Assembly (NCBI RefSeq): GCF_947495255.1
Contig: NZ_CANLYI010000003.1
Coordinates: 248,001 to 312,000, forward strand
DNA: 64,000 nt
Reading direction: 5' to 3'
Source of the DNA: an uncultured Winogradskyella sp.
GTDB lineage: Bacteria > Bacteroidota > Bacteroidia > Flavobacteriales > Flavobacteriaceae
The translations under genes were made by a program, and so were the position numbers. Positions 25,364-35,904 of this stretch are shown here, in pieces; the first letter of the stretch is position 1; every line of letters starts with the position of its first letter. The notes below the pieces were generated by a model. The model saw only the letters and a program-made list of their open reading frames with translations. It was not told the origin of the DNA and ran no database searches.

Positions 25364-25476
25364 TTATAACGCTTTGGAAGTCGTCAACTAAGTTCGGCAA
25401 TTTTCATCAATATTCCTCAGAAAAAATAACATATCAACAAACCATAAACAAATAGGGAATAAGTCATTAAATTTCG

Positions 25477-25484
25477 TAATTTTG
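25477..25484 (+). promoter_or_regulatory. -7 promoter box of pyrG
   Basis: TAATTTTG matches TAnnTTTG and lies 20 bases before the pyrG ATG at 25505. No convincing -33 element is visible. Confidence 0.5.
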
Positions 25485-25495
25485 CCTGCGTTTAA

Positions 25496-27121
<1,626 letters not shown>

Positions 27122-27194
27122 TTATTAAACGTGTCACTTTGGCGCAATTTTAACTTTTGGATAGTTTTTTGGGTTGTTCAATTGTTACCATATA

Positions 27195-27227
27195 AGACCT
27201 GTTAGATTTTAAAAACCTGACAGGTCT
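27195..27227. repeat. 33-bp palindromic repeat between pyrG and yidC
   Basis: AGACCTGT (27195-27202) and ACAGGTCT (27220-27227) form perfect outer arms around an A/T-rich centre, with two mismatches in the inner arms (TTAGATTTT against AAAACCTGA). The sequence resembles a dispersed flavobacterial palindrome that I recall (AGACCTGTCAGG...). It has no following T-run, so it is not a standard terminator. Confidence 0.65.
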
Positions 27228-27244
27228 AAAACTGAAAAATAAAC

Positions 27245-29155
27245 ATGGAAGAAAAGAAATTTGACGTTAAATCTATAATTGGGTTTGTCCTTATATTCGG
27301 GATTTTGATATTTATGATGTATCAAAATCAACCAACACCAGAAGAGCTTGAAGCACAGAAAAAAGCAGAACAAGAGCAATTAGCAACTGAAAAAAAGGAG
27401 AGCAAACAAGAGGAAACTTTAGTTACTACGGCTAACGATTATACAAATACGCAAGCTCTAGATTCCACGGCGAAAGCAGCACTTCAAAGCAAAGTAGGCT
27501 CTTTTGCATATTCCTTAACACTTCCTTCTTCTGCAGATAAGCAAACTACAGTAACGACAGACGTTTTTGAATTAAAATTCAATAATAAAGGCGGCCAGTT
27601 ATCTCAAGTAAAACTAAAGAACTTTGTAGATTATGATTCTGTTCCTATTTATTTAGTAAAGGACAATAACAGTGCTTTTAATATTACTTTTGGTACTTCA
27701 GATAATAGAACTTTAAATACGCAAGACTTTCCTTTTCAGCCAACTGTAACTAAAAGTGGTGAAAATACAGTAGTTTCTATGAAGCTTAAAGTTTCTGAAA
27801 CTGCTTTTTTAGAATACCGTTACGAGTTAAAGCCTAACGATTATATGATTGATTTCTCAATCAAATCTCAAGGTTTAAGTAATGTTTTTAATACCTCTCA
27901 ACCTATTACTTTAGATTGGAAACAAAAAGGTATTCGTCATGCAAAAAGTATAGCTTACGAAAATCGCTACACAAGATTAACCTACATGCATGATGAAGGT
28001 AAGGTTGACAAGCTTTCTCAGACTGGAGATGATGATGAGATAGCGGAAGACGTAGAGTGGTTATCTTATAGACAATTCTTTTTCAGTTCTATTTTGGTTT
28101 CAAACGATAGTCCATTTAAAGATGTTGCAATGACATCTAAGAATTTAGTAGATGATGAAGAAATAGATACTTTATTTACAAAAATATATACGTCTAAATT
28201 GCCATTAGCATATAATAGTGGTGAATTAAATAAGAGTTTAGGATTGTATTATGGACCAACTAAGGCTGAAACTTTAAAATCTTACGATAAAGGTTTAGAA
28301 CAAAGTATACCATTTGGTTGGGGAATTTTTGGATGGATAAACAAAATTATCTTTATTCCTTTATTCGGATTTTTAATTCAGTATCTACCATATGGAATTG
28401 CAATTATAGTAATGACCATTTTGGTTAAAATATTATTGTCTTTTGTACAGTACAAGCAGTTCTTATCTCAGGCTAAGATGAAAATTTTAAAGCCAGAATT
28501 AGATGCTGTTAGAGAAAAGTATAAAGACAATAAACTAAAGGCACAACAAGAAACAATGGCAATTCAGAGTAAAGCTGGTGCTAGTCCATTGAGTGGATGT
28601 TTACCAGGTTTAATGCAGATACCTGTATTCTATGCCTTATTTCAGTTTTTTCCAACAGCTTTTGATTTAAGACAGAAAAGTTTCCTTTGGGCAGACGATT
28701 TAAGTTCTTATGATTCTATTTTAGAATTACCATTTAGTATCCCTCTATACGGAAGTCATGTAAGTTTATTTCCAATATTAGCTGCAGTAGCCATTTTCTT
28801 CTATATGAAGATGACTACAGGTCAGCAAGTAGCATCACAGCCAACGCAAGAAGGTATGCCAGATATGGGTAAAATGATGAAGTATATGATTTACTTCTCA
28901 CCATTATTAATGTTAGTATTCTTTAATAATTACGCTTCTGGTTTAAGTTTATATTACTTCATTTCTAATTTAATTAGTATTGGTATTATGCTAGTGATTA
29001 AAAACTACATTATCGATGAAGATAAAGTATTAGCTAAAATTGAAGTCAGTAAAACAAAGCCTAAGAAACAAAACAAGTTTCAGAAGAAAATGGCTGAAAT
29101 GATGGAACAAGCTGAAGCGCAAAAGCAAGCGCAACAGAAGGGTAAAAAGAAATAA
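27245..29155 (+). CDS. yidC: membrane protein insertase YidC
   Basis: A 636-residue insertase that places proteins into the inner membrane, with or without SecYEG. It starts with a membrane anchor (IIGFVLIFGILIFMMYQ, about 10-26), then a large periplasmic beta domain (about 60-350) and the conserved five-helix core. Core signatures are FVQYKQFLSQAKMKILKPEL, GCLPGLMQIPVFYALFQFF and SPLLMLVFFNNYASGLSLYY. The C-terminus is a long basic tail (KKQNKFQKKMAEM), which in other species contacts ribosomes. A hairpin terminator follows immediately. Confidence 0.98.
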   Translation: MEEKKFDVKSIIGFVLIFGILIFMMYQNQPTPEELEAQKKAEQEQLATEKKESKQEETLVTTANDYTNTQALDSTAKAALQSKVGSFAYSLTLPSSADKQTTVTTDVFELKFNNKGGQLSQVKLKNFVDYDSVPIYLVKDNNSAFNITFGTSDNRTLNTQDFPFQPTVTKSGENTVVSMKLKVSETAFLEYRYELKPNDYMIDFSIKSQGLSNVFNTSQPITLDWKQKGIRHAKSIAYENRYTRLTYMHDEGKVDKLSQTGDDDEIAEDVEWLSYRQFFFSSILVSNDSPFKDVAMTSKNLVDDEEIDTLFTKIYTSKLPLAYNSGELNKSLGLYYGPTKAETLKSYDKGLEQSIPFGWGIFGWINKIIFIPLFGFLIQYLPYGIAIIVMTILVKILLSFVQYKQFLSQAKMKILKPELDAVREKYKDNKLKAQQETMAIQSKAGASPLSGCLPGLMQIPVFYALFQFFPTAFDLRQKSFLWADDLSSYDSILELPFSIPLYGSHVSLFPILAAVAIFFYMKMTTGQQVASQPTQEGMPDMGKMMKYMIYFSPLLMLVFFNNYASGLSLYYFISNLISIGIMLVIKNYIIDEDKVLAKIEVSKTKPKKQNKFQKKMAEMMEQAEAQKQAQQKGKKK

Positions 29156-29172
29156 TTTTTATAACCGAATTA

Positions 29173-29206
29173 AAAAAAGCCTTAACATTTATGTTGAGGC
29201 TTTTTT
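29173..29206 (+). terminator. rho-independent terminator of yidC
   Basis: AAAAAGCCT (29174-29182) pairs with AGGCTTTTT (29197-29205), extended by a TAAC/GTTG inner stem and followed by T-rich sequence, 18 bases after the yidC stop. Confidence 0.88.
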
Positions 29207-29214
29207 ATTTATAA

Positions 29215-29660
29215 ATGTTTAAGTATTAAAATTGATACATGTAATAGAGAAGATATTAAGGTCATTGTAGATGGTCTTAATGCTTATAATTTATAAAAAG
29301 TTGCTGCTTTAGCTTCGGTTTGGATACCTTGTAGAATACAATATAAAAGATAATAATGATAAGGTAGTTGGAGGTGTGTTAGCAGGAATAAATTACTGGA
29401 ATACATTAGAAATTAAAATCCTTTGGGTGGAAGAAAACTTTAGAAAACAAGGGGTTGGTTCAACTTTACTAGTTCATTTAGAAAATGAAGCAAAGAAAAG
29501 AGGTACTTCAATGGCAATGGTAGATACTTTCGGTTTTAATGTAGAAGGTTTTTATCTAAAGCATAATTATGAAGTCATAGGAGAATTACAAGGTTTTCCA
29601 AAAAATCACAAACGAGTTTACTTTTCAAAAAAAATTATAAAAGTAAAAGCCCAAACTTAG
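29215..29660 (+). pseudogene. GNAT-family acetyltransferase pseudogene
   Basis: Hand translation shows one gene broken in three places. An ATG at 29215 is followed by a frameshift; the next frame (from 29231) reads IDTCNREDIKVIVDGLNAYN, a typical start of a small GNAT enzyme. It meets an in-frame TAA at 29294-29296, continues (KVAALASVW), and a second frameshift leads into the open stretch NIKDNNDKVVGGVLAGINYW. The remaining C-terminal part keeps the acetyl-CoA site (ENFRKQGVGSTLLVHLENEA) and the FGFNVEGFYLKHNYEVIGEL ending. The 94-codon frame starting GTG at 29376 is therefore a remnant, not an intact gene. It lacks the N-terminal half of the fold. Confidence 0.85.
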
Positions 29661-29675
29661 GGTTTGAGCTTTTAC
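29643..29675. terminator. bidirectional hairpin terminator
   Basis: GTAAAAGC-CAAAC (29643-29656) pairs with GTTTG-GCTTTTAC (29662-29675), with one internal mismatch. It overlaps the end of the GNAT remnant and lies between convergent transcripts. Confidence 0.75.
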
Positions 29676-29701
29676 AATCTAACTATTAATCAACTTAAAA
29701 C

Positions 29702-29728
29702 GAGGTAATCAGCCTCTTTATTTTTTTT
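29702..29728 (+). terminator. small hairpin with T-run
   Basis: GAGG (29703-29706) pairs with CCTC (29713-29716) across a short loop, followed by TTTATTTTTTTT. It reads as a plus-strand terminator next to the larger hairpin at 29643-29675. The stem is short, so confidence is moderate. Confidence 0.45.
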
Positions 29729-30707
29729 ACTGTGGTGTTAATATTACTTTGTCAATTACATGCACAACGCCATTCATACTTTGAATATCTACTAACGAAA
29801 CGATTATGTTACTTACTCTTCCATTAGCATCAGTTAAAGTAAAAGCAGTGTTATCTGCTGTAATATCACCACCAAGAGTTGTTACTGTCCCATTTGGTAG
29901 TTGAGAAGACTGCACATTAGCATTTACAATGTGGTATAATAATACTGCATTTACTGTTTCAGTTCCTAAATCAGATAATCCAGATACATTTAGTTCCGTT
30001 AATAAATCTGAAAAGGCATCATTTGTCGGTGCAAATACTGTAAAAGGACCAGCTGTAGCGTCAGATACTGTTTCTATGTAAGGTACTGTTGGCGCACCTG
30101 TATCAGCATAAACTAAAGCATCTACTAGTGTAGATAAAGCAGGATTTGTTGTTGCAAATGTTGCAATAGTTGGTAACCCAATAACTTCATCAACAATATG
30201 GACTATACCATTTGAAGCCATGTTATCCGCATTGTCAACTGTAGAGACTCCATTTAAAACAACACCACTTGTTGTATTAAAGTATAAGCTCAAATTCTCT
30301 CCATTTGGACCTGTTGCACCTGTACTAGCGTAACCAGAGCCAGCAGTTACTAAAGCCGCAGAATTAATAGTTTCACCTATAATTACATGGTTTAATAATA
30401 TGTTTCTTACTAAATCTTCTTCAGTAGTAGATAAATTATCTAAATCTAAACCTGTGGCTGCAAGTAAGTCAGCAAAAGCAGCATTTGTTGGTGCAAATAC
30501 TGTAAATGGTCCATCACCTTGTAAAGTAGTTACTAAATCAGTTGCTTGTAAAGCTGCCGCAAGAGAAGTTAAATTGTTCGCTAATGCAATGTCTACAACT
30601 GTTGTAGTCGTTGTTGTTCCGTTGTCGTCATCATCACTACAAGAAGTAAATGTAATTGCTAATAGAAATACTGCAAGTAATTTGAAGTTTTGTGAAATAA
30701 TTTTCAT
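29727..30707 (-). CDS. surface lipoprotein with two fasciclin (FAS1) domains
   Basis: A 326-residue lipoprotein. The signal ends in the lipobox FTSCSDDDDNG with Cys near residue 23; the acidic residues after Cys match the export signal that sends Bacteroidota lipoproteins to the cell surface. Two FAS1 domains follow (about 40-175 and 185-325), each with the paired motifs GPFTVFAPTNAAFADLLA / GPFTVFAPTNDAFSDLLTEL and IVHIVDEVIG / VVHVIDKVIL. FAS1 domains mediate adhesion to surfaces or other cells. It is a single-gene unit with its own terminators downstream. Confidence 0.95.
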   Translation of the reverse strand: MKIISQNFKLLAVFLLAITFTSCSDDDDNGTTTTTTVVDIALANNLTSLAAALQATDLVTTLQGDGPFTVFAPTNAAFADLLAATGLDLDNLSTTEEDLVRNILLNHVIIGETINSAALVTAGSGYASTGATGPNGENLSLYFNTTSGVVLNGVSTVDNADNMASNGIVHIVDEVIGLPTIATFATTNPALSTLVDALVYADTGAPTVPYIETVSDATAGPFTVFAPTNDAFSDLLTELNVSGLSDLGTETVNAVLLYHIVNANVQSSQLPNGTVTTLGGDITADNTAFTLTDANGRVSNIIVSLVDIQSMNGVVHVIDKVILTPQ

Positions 30708-30771
30708 TGTTTTGAGTTTTTAAAATTGTTCAACATTCAAACCTTCTTGGTTTGTTTAACAAATATACGAT

Positions 30772-31482
30772 ATGGTTAAACAAAAAGTTTACGTCCTTTT
30801 CATTTTAACAGTATTTTTAACAACTGTTTATGCTCAAAAATCAGTAAATCAATTCGATAAAGACGGAAAACGTCACGGTATATGGACTAAAAACTACCAT
30901 AAGACTGACCAAAAGCGATACGAGGGGAATTTTGTTCACGGTAAAGAGGTCGATTCGTTTAAATACTACACATTGTCTTCTGGTAAAAGTGTGCTGAGTG
31001 CTGTAAAAGTCTTTAATGAGAACGATAGTATTGCAGATGTTACCTTTATAGCTTCAACTAAAAAGGTAATTAGTAAAGGCAGAATGAACGGTAAGCGCTT
31101 TATTGGCGAATGGGTTTTTTATCACAAAAATTCATCAGATGTAATGATTATAGAACATTATAATGACGAAGGCTTACTAGAAGGTGAACGTTTTGTTTAT
31201 TTTAAAAATGGAAAAGTCGCGGAAAGTGCCAACTATAAAAATGGAGAACTACATGGTGAGTCTAAATGGTTTTCTGAACAGAATGTGTTACTTAGACATG
31301 CTCAATACAAGGATGGTCATTTAGAAGGTAAAACCATACATTATGGTTCTGATGGAAAAAAAGTTTCTGAAGGTGATTATATTAAAAGTCAGAAAAAAGG
31401 AATTTGGAAGTATTATAAAGATGGTGAACTCACAAAAAAAATAGACCATACCACACAAGAAGTCATATATAAGAAAGAATAG
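30772..31482 (+). CDS. secreted MORN-repeat-like (YwqK-type) protein
   Basis: A 236-residue exported protein. The signal peptide (about 1-21, VYAQ) is followed by repeated 20-25-residue units of the form G-x-W-x-Y-y-x-d-G (KRHGIWTKNYHK, FIGEWVFYHKN, LEGERFVYFKNGKV, LHGESKWFSE, LEGKTIHYGSDGKK, KKGIWKYYKDGEL). These are MORN/YwqK-type repeats. Databases often label this family an antitoxin, but nothing here supports a toxin-antitoxin role: it is exported and has no partner gene. The function is unknown, probably an envelope-associated repeat protein. Confidence 0.88.
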   Translation: MVKQKVYVLFILTVFLTTVYAQKSVNQFDKDGKRHGIWTKNYHKTDQKRYEGNFVHGKEVDSFKYYTLSSGKSVLSAVKVFNENDSIADVTFIASTKKVISKGRMNGKRFIGEWVFYHKNSSDVMIIEHYNDEGLLEGERFVYFKNGKVAESANYKNGELHGESKWFSEQNVLLRHAQYKDGHLEGKTIHYGSDGKKVSEGDYIKSQKKGIWKYYKDGELTKKIDHTTQEVIYKKE

Positions 31483-31616
31483 CTTAAAACTATGCTGACA
31501 ATAGAATTTCAGAATGGCAATCTTAATAGGATTGCCTTTTTTATTTTGTAATTTTGCCGAAGTTTTTTCGAACTAATTATGAAACTAATACTGGTGTGAT
31601 TGGGTTTGAACAAATT

Positions 31617-31728
31617 CGTCACTTCGAGTGAAATTCCTTTTTTTTGAATTTTGTATCGAGAAGCAATTAAAGTTATGAAGGTTCTCGATACAATTACGAT
31701 AAAAGAATTGTAATCACGCGAACTGACG
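31617..31728. repeat. dispersed REP-like flavobacterial repeat, copy A
   Basis: Outer arms CGTCACTTCGAGTG (31617-31630) and CACGCGAACTGACG (31715-31728) are inverted at 12 of 14 positions. Inner arms TTGTATCGAGAA (31651-31662) and TTCTCGATACAA (31682-31693) are a perfect 12-bp inverted pair. Shared core CAGTTCGAGTG-type sequence appears again at 34686 and 40745. This identifies a nested, mobile-type intergenic repeat rather than a gene. Confidence 0.75.
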
Positions 31729-31753
31729 TTCAAATAAAAAGAGATTAATTAAT

Positions 31754-32941
31754 ATGAAAAGAGTCATCGTAGGACTTTCAGGAGGAGTAGATTCTAGTGT
31801 TGCAGCTTATCTTTTAAAAGAGCAAGGCTATGAGGTTATTGGTCTGTTTATGAAAAATTGGCACGATGATTCCGTGACCATTTCAGATGAATGTCCTTGG
31901 TTAGAGGATAGCAATGATGCCATGTTGGTTGCAGATAAATTGGGAATTCCTTTTCAAACGGTAGATTTAAGCGTGCAATACAAAGAGCGTATTGTAGATT
32001 ATATGTTTAATGAATACGAAAAAGGACGTACACCAAATCCTGATGTACTTTGTAATCGCGAAATAAAGTTTGATGTCTTTATGGACATCGCTTTAGAATT
32101 AGGTGCAGATTACGTAGCAACTGGTCATTATTGCAGAAAGGGAACGATTGAAAAAGATGGAAAAGAAATCCATCAGTTGTTAGCTGGTGCTGACGATAAT
32201 AAAGACCAATCTTATTTTCTTTGTCAATTGTCTCAACAGCAATTAGCAAAAGCATTATTTCCTATTGGCGAATTACAAAAACCAGAGGTTAGAGAAATCG
32301 CTAAAGCGCAAGATTTAATTACGGCCGAAAAGAAGGATTCTCAAGGTTTGTGTTTTATTGGTAAAGTAAGATTGCCAGAATTTTTACAACAACAATTAAA
32401 ACCAAAAGAAGGTGATATTGTTGAAGTTGATTCTGAGTTTGAAATTTACAATAAAGAATTGCCTCAATTCGATTCCAAAGAGAATGAATTAGATTTTTTG
32501 TCTAAAAAACCAACATATCATTTAACAGATGGAAAAGTAGTTGGTAAACATCAAGGTGCGCACTATTTTACCAAAGGTCAAAGAAAAGGTTTAGGCGTTG
32601 GCGGAACAGTAGAACCTTTGTTTGTTATAGATACAGATGTAAAAGATAATATTATATATACAGGTCAAGGTAAACAACATCCTGGTTTGTACAGAAATGT
32701 CTTGTTTGTGACTAACGAAGAATTGCATTGGGTACGCCAAGATTTAGCGATAAGTGAAGGAGAAACTATGTCAGTAATGGCAAGAATTCGATACAGACAA
32801 ACCTTAGAGAAAGCAATACTTCATAAAGTGGCTTCAGGATTATATGTAGAATTTGAAAACAAGCAATCTGCAATTACAGAAGGTCAGTTTGTAGCTTGGT
32901 ATATAGAAGATGAGTTATTAGGTTCAGGAGTAATTTCTTAA
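31754..32941 (+). CDS. mnmA: tRNA-specific 2-thiouridylase MnmA
   Basis: A 395-residue enzyme that thiolates the wobble uridine of Lys, Glu and Gln tRNAs, in the cytoplasm. The ATP pyrophosphatase loop is [16 protein letters not shown] (6-21). The two catalytic Cys are visible: the first in [15 protein letters not shown] and the second in [14 protein letters not shown]. The tRNA-binding parts [13 protein letters not shown] ([16 protein letters not shown]) and [14 protein letters not shown] are intact. Its ATG follows a repeat element by 26 bases, and no operon partner is visible; the subtilase gene starts 106 bases after it. Confidence 0.97.
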   Translation: MKRVIVGLSGGVDSSVAAYLLKEQGYEVIGLFMKNWHDDSVTISDECPWLEDSNDAMLVADKLGIPFQTVDLSVQYKERIVDYMFNEYEKGRTPNPDVLCNREIKFDVFMDIALELGADYVATGHYCRKGTIEKDGKEIHQLLAGADDNKDQSYFLCQLSQQQLAKALFPIGELQKPEVREIAKAQDLITAEKKDSQGLCFIGKVRLPEFLQQQLKPKEGDIVEVDSEFEIYNKELPQFDSKENELDFLSKKPTYHLTDGKVVGKHQGAHYFTKGQRKGLGVGGTVEPLFVIDTDVKDNIIYTGQGKQHPGLYRNVLFVTNEELHWVRQDLAISEGETMSVMARIRYRQTLEKAILHKVASGLYVEFENKQSAITEGQFVAWYIEDELLGSGVIS

Positions 32942-33047
32942 CTTGCAATTGAAGTTTTAATTGAGTTAATTTTATTTCAAGATTTTAAAACTTGAAAGGT
33001 TTAGTTTCTTTTACTGACTAAAACTTTAAAACCAAATAAGCAAATCC

Positions 33048-34670
33048 ATGAAAAAAAATTTTACATTATTACTTTTATTTCTTGTAATTGGAAAAGGTTT
33101 TTCACAAGAAGATGCATGGATTTATCTCATAGACAAACCGAACGTTGCCGCTTCAATTACTAATCCTATCAGTATTCTTTCTCAAAAAGCCATTGAAAGA
33201 AAGCAAAATCATAATATCGCTATTGACGAACGAGATGTGCCTGTTAACGAAACTTATATTTCAGATTTAAAACTTCAAACTGGGATTACAGTAATGGCAA
33301 AGTCTAAGTGGTTTAACGCTATTCATGTGAGAGGAACAGAAGAAGATATCAACGCCTTAGCGAATTTAAATTATGTTTACAGTATTGATTTTGCTAATCA
33401 AGGTTTAAATGAGGCATCAAGAAACGCTTCCAATTTAAATAAATGGGAAGTAGAAAATGAAACTATCGCTTTTACTTATGGTGATACACAAAACCAAGTA
33501 GAAATGATTAATGCAGACAATTTGCATATAGCAGATTTTACAGGCGAAGGTATTACCATTGCTGTTATGGATGCTGGTTTTCCTAATGTAAATACCATGT
33601 CTGCGTTTCAACGGTTAAGAGATAATAGTGATTTATTGAATGGTTATGATTTTGTAGATAGAACTTCAGATGTGTATGCATTTACAGGCAATAATCATGG
33701 TACAAAAGTATTGAGTACTATGGCCGCATTTGTACAAGATCAATATGTGGGTACTGCACCAGATGCTTCATATTATTTATTTAGAACAGAAGACTCTGGT
33801 AGTGAAAACCCTGTAGAAGAGAGTTATTGGGTAGAAGCAGCAGAACGTGCAGATAGTTTAGGTGTAGATATGATTAATACATCTTTAGGATATACTGATT
33901 TTGACAATTCTAATTACGATTATACACCTGCAGATATGAACGGACAAGTCACCTATATCACCAAAGGTGCTTCTATTGCAGCAGAAAAAGGAATTTTAGT
34001 GGTTGTTAGTGCAGGTAATTCTGGCGGAACAACATGGGAAACGGTTGGAGCACCTGCCGATTCGCCAAATGTTTTGAGTATTGGAGCTGTAAATGCAGAT
34101 GGAGATTACGTGTCGTTTAGCTCAAGAGGAAGTGCTGCGCAAATCGGTTACCAAAAACCAGATGTTGTTGCTAGAGGAGGACAAGCTTATGTTATAGATG
34201 AATTTGATAGTATTGTACAAAATAACGGAACATCATTTAGTGGACCAATTATGTGTGGCGGAATTGCTTCATTATGGCAAGCCATACCAGATGCTTTACC
34301 AACCGAAGTTATGGATTTTGTAAGGGAATCGGCTTCGCAATTTTCTACACCAGATGATTTTTTAGGTTATGGTATTCCAGATTTAGATTTAGCGAGAAGT
34401 AATGCCTTGTCTTTAGATAACTCTCAAATTGAAACCTTTCGTTTTTATCCAAATCCTGTTTCAACCCAACTAAATATTGAAATGCCTTTAATAGCAAACC
34501 AATTAGAGGTTTCTGTTTATAATCAATTAGGTCAGGAAGTGATGAATCAATTGATAACTGAATATTCAAGTTTTATCAATGTTTCAGATTTAGCTTCAGG
34601 TATTTATGTAATTAAATTGTCTTCAGCGAATAACTCCAAAGCTTATAAGTTTATTAAAAGTTCTAATTAA
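33048..34670 (+). CDS. T9SS-exported subtilisin-like (S8) serine peptidase
   Basis: A 540-residue secreted protease. Signal peptide 1-19 (GFSQ). The catalytic triad is Asp175 (IAVMDAGFPN), His217 (NNHGTKVLSTMA) and Ser396 (NNGTSFSGP); the oxyanion segment VVVSAGNSGGTTW is at about 318-330. A propeptide-like region covers about 20-130. The C-terminal 75 residues are a type A sorting domain (FRFYPNPVSTQLNIEM, VSVYNQLGQEVMNQ, GIYVIKLSSANNSKAYKFIK), so export is by the type IX system. It follows mnmA with a 106-bp gap and probably has its own promoter. Confidence 0.96.
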   Translation: MKKNFTLLLLFLVIGKGFSQEDAWIYLIDKPNVAASITNPISILSQKAIERKQNHNIAIDERDVPVNETYISDLKLQTGITVMAKSKWFNAIHVRGTEEDINALANLNYVYSIDFANQGLNEASRNASNLNKWEVENETIAFTYGDTQNQVEMINADNLHIADFTGEGITIAVMDAGFPNVNTMSAFQRLRDNSDLLNGYDFVDRTSDVYAFTGNNHGTKVLSTMAAFVQDQYVGTAPDASYYLFRTEDSGSENPVEESYWVEAAERADSLGVDMINTSLGYTDFDNSNYDYTPADMNGQVTYITKGASIAAEKGILVVVSAGNSGGTTWETVGAPADSPNVLSIGAVNADGDYVSFSSRGSAAQIGYQKPDVVARGGQAYVIDEFDSIVQNNGTSFSGPIMCGGIASLWQAIPDALPTEVMDFVRESASQFSTPDDFLGYGIPDLDLARSNALSLDNSQIETFRFYPNPVSTQLNIEMPLIANQLEVSVYNQLGQEVMNQLITEYSSFINVSDLASGIYVIKLSSANNSKAYKFIKSSN

Positions 34671-34683
34671 TACTGAACGTTTA

Positions 34684-34730
34684 AACGTCAGTTCGAGTGC
34701 TTTCGAAGCATGAGAAATCGTATGGAGAAC
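34684..34730. repeat. dispersed REP-like repeat, copy B
   Basis: AACGTCAGTTCGAGTG (34684-34699) matches the outer arm of copy A (CGTCAGTTCGCGTG on its other strand), and AATCGTATGGAGAAC (34716-34730) matches the inner TCGAGAAC-type arm with changes. It sits just after the subtilase gene. Confidence 0.6.
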
Positions 34731-34842
34731 ATAGTGGACTAGATTTCCTTAAGCTTAACAAAAATTATCCCCCTTTTCAATCGTAAAATTCACTTGAATT
34801 GCCGAAATTTATACTCTATTAGAATAGATATAATTTCGAAAC

Positions 34843-35784
34843 ATGGCAAATAGAATCACATCACTTTTCAATATAAAATATCCAATTATCCAAGCAGGAA
34901 TGATTTGGAATAGTGGCTGGAAACTAGCTTCGGCAGCAAGTAACTCAGGTATCTTAGGTTTAATTGGTGCAGGATCTATGTATCCTAATGTATTGCGAGA
35001 GCATATTCAAAAATGTAAAGCAGCAACAGACCAACCGTTTGGTGTTAATGTGCCAATGCTATATCCAAATGTTCAAGAAATAATGGATATCATCGTTGAG
35101 GAAGGTGTGAAAGTAGTTTTTACTTCTGCCGGAAACCCTAAAACATGGACCAAATGGTTGCAAGAAAAAGGGATTACGGTTGTGCATGTAGTTAGTAGTG
35201 TAAAATTCGCACTAAAAGCACAAGACGCAGGTGTAGATGCTATCGTTGCTGAAGGTTTTGAAGCAGGAGGACATAACGGAAGAGATGAAACCACAACCTT
35301 AACTTTGATTCCTATGGTGAAGGAACAACTAGAAATTCCGCTTATAGCAGCGGGAGGTATTGCTACAGGTAAAGCTATGTTGGCCTGTATGGTTTTAGGA
35401 GCAGATGGTGTACAAGTTGGTAGCCGATTTGTAGCTAGTGAAGAATCTTCAGCTCACCAAGCCTTTAAGCAAGTGGTTATAGATGCTAAAGAAGGCGATA
35501 CACAACTCACTTTAAAAGAATTGGCACCTGTAAGATTGGTGAAAAACAAATTCTATAACGAATTACAAGAACTCTATAAAAAAAGTCCAACACCAGAACA
35601 GCTCAAAGAATTGTTAGGAAGAGCCAGAGCAAAACGCGGTATGTTTGAAGGCGATTTAGAAGATGGCGAATTAGAGATTGGGCAAATTGCTGGTTTAATC
35701 CATGAGGTGAAGTCAGTTGCAGAGATTGTAAATGATATGGTTAGTGAGTTTGAAGAGGCTAAAAAAAATGTAGCTACTTTATAA
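34843..35784 (+). CDS. nitronate monooxygenase / YrpB-type FMN oxidoreductase
   Basis: A 313-residue TIM-barrel flavoprotein of the NPD/nitronate monooxygenase family. It begins RITSLFNIKYPIIQAGMIW, then shows GAGSMYPNVLREHIQKC, GFEAGGHNGRDETTT (substrate and FMN-loop Gly/His region), AAGGIATGKAMLACMVLGA and VQVGSRFVASEES for FMN phosphate binding. Members oxidise nitronates such as propionate 3-nitronate, but many related proteins serve as enoyl reductases in lipid metabolism, so the substrate is open. It is a stand-alone gene with a TATAATTTCG promoter-like sequence about 20 bases before the ATG. Confidence 0.93.
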   Translation: MANRITSLFNIKYPIIQAGMIWNSGWKLASAASNSGILGLIGAGSMYPNVLREHIQKCKAATDQPFGVNVPMLYPNVQEIMDIIVEEGVKVVFTSAGNPKTWTKWLQEKGITVVHVVSSVKFALKAQDAGVDAIVAEGFEAGGHNGRDETTTLTLIPMVKEQLEIPLIAAGGIATGKAMLACMVLGADGVQVGSRFVASEESSAHQAFKQVVIDAKEGDTQLTLKELAPVRLVKNKFYNELQELYKKSPTPEQLKELLGRARAKRGMFEGDLEDGELEIGQIAGLIHEVKSVAEIVNDMVSEFEEAKKNVATL

Positions 35785-35904
35785 GTTATTTATTTTGAGA
35801 TTATCTGTTTGTCTTTTTTTAATGAATGTTACCTGAAATTACGCCTTTATATGGATTGTTATTACTATCATTAGCAATTCAACCTTATGAAGCTAGTTTA
35901 AAAA

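Noticed and set aside
29376-29660. Intact small acetyltransferase
   Set aside because: Upstream in-frame stop, frameshifts and conserved N-terminal sequence in another frame show that it is the tail of a pseudogene.
30400-30723. 107-codon open frame antisense to the fasciclin gene
   Set aside because: Composition (Val/Ala/Lys) is that of the complement of the FAS1 repeats; there is no independent evidence.
30772-31482. Toxin-antitoxin module (YwqK label)
   Set aside because: The protein has a signal peptide and MORN-like repeats, and no toxin gene is adjacent.
31509-31733. Open frame of 74 codons on the minus strand
   Set aside because: It is made by the REP-like inverted repeat and flanking AT-rich sequence; the translation has no family character and no ribosome site.
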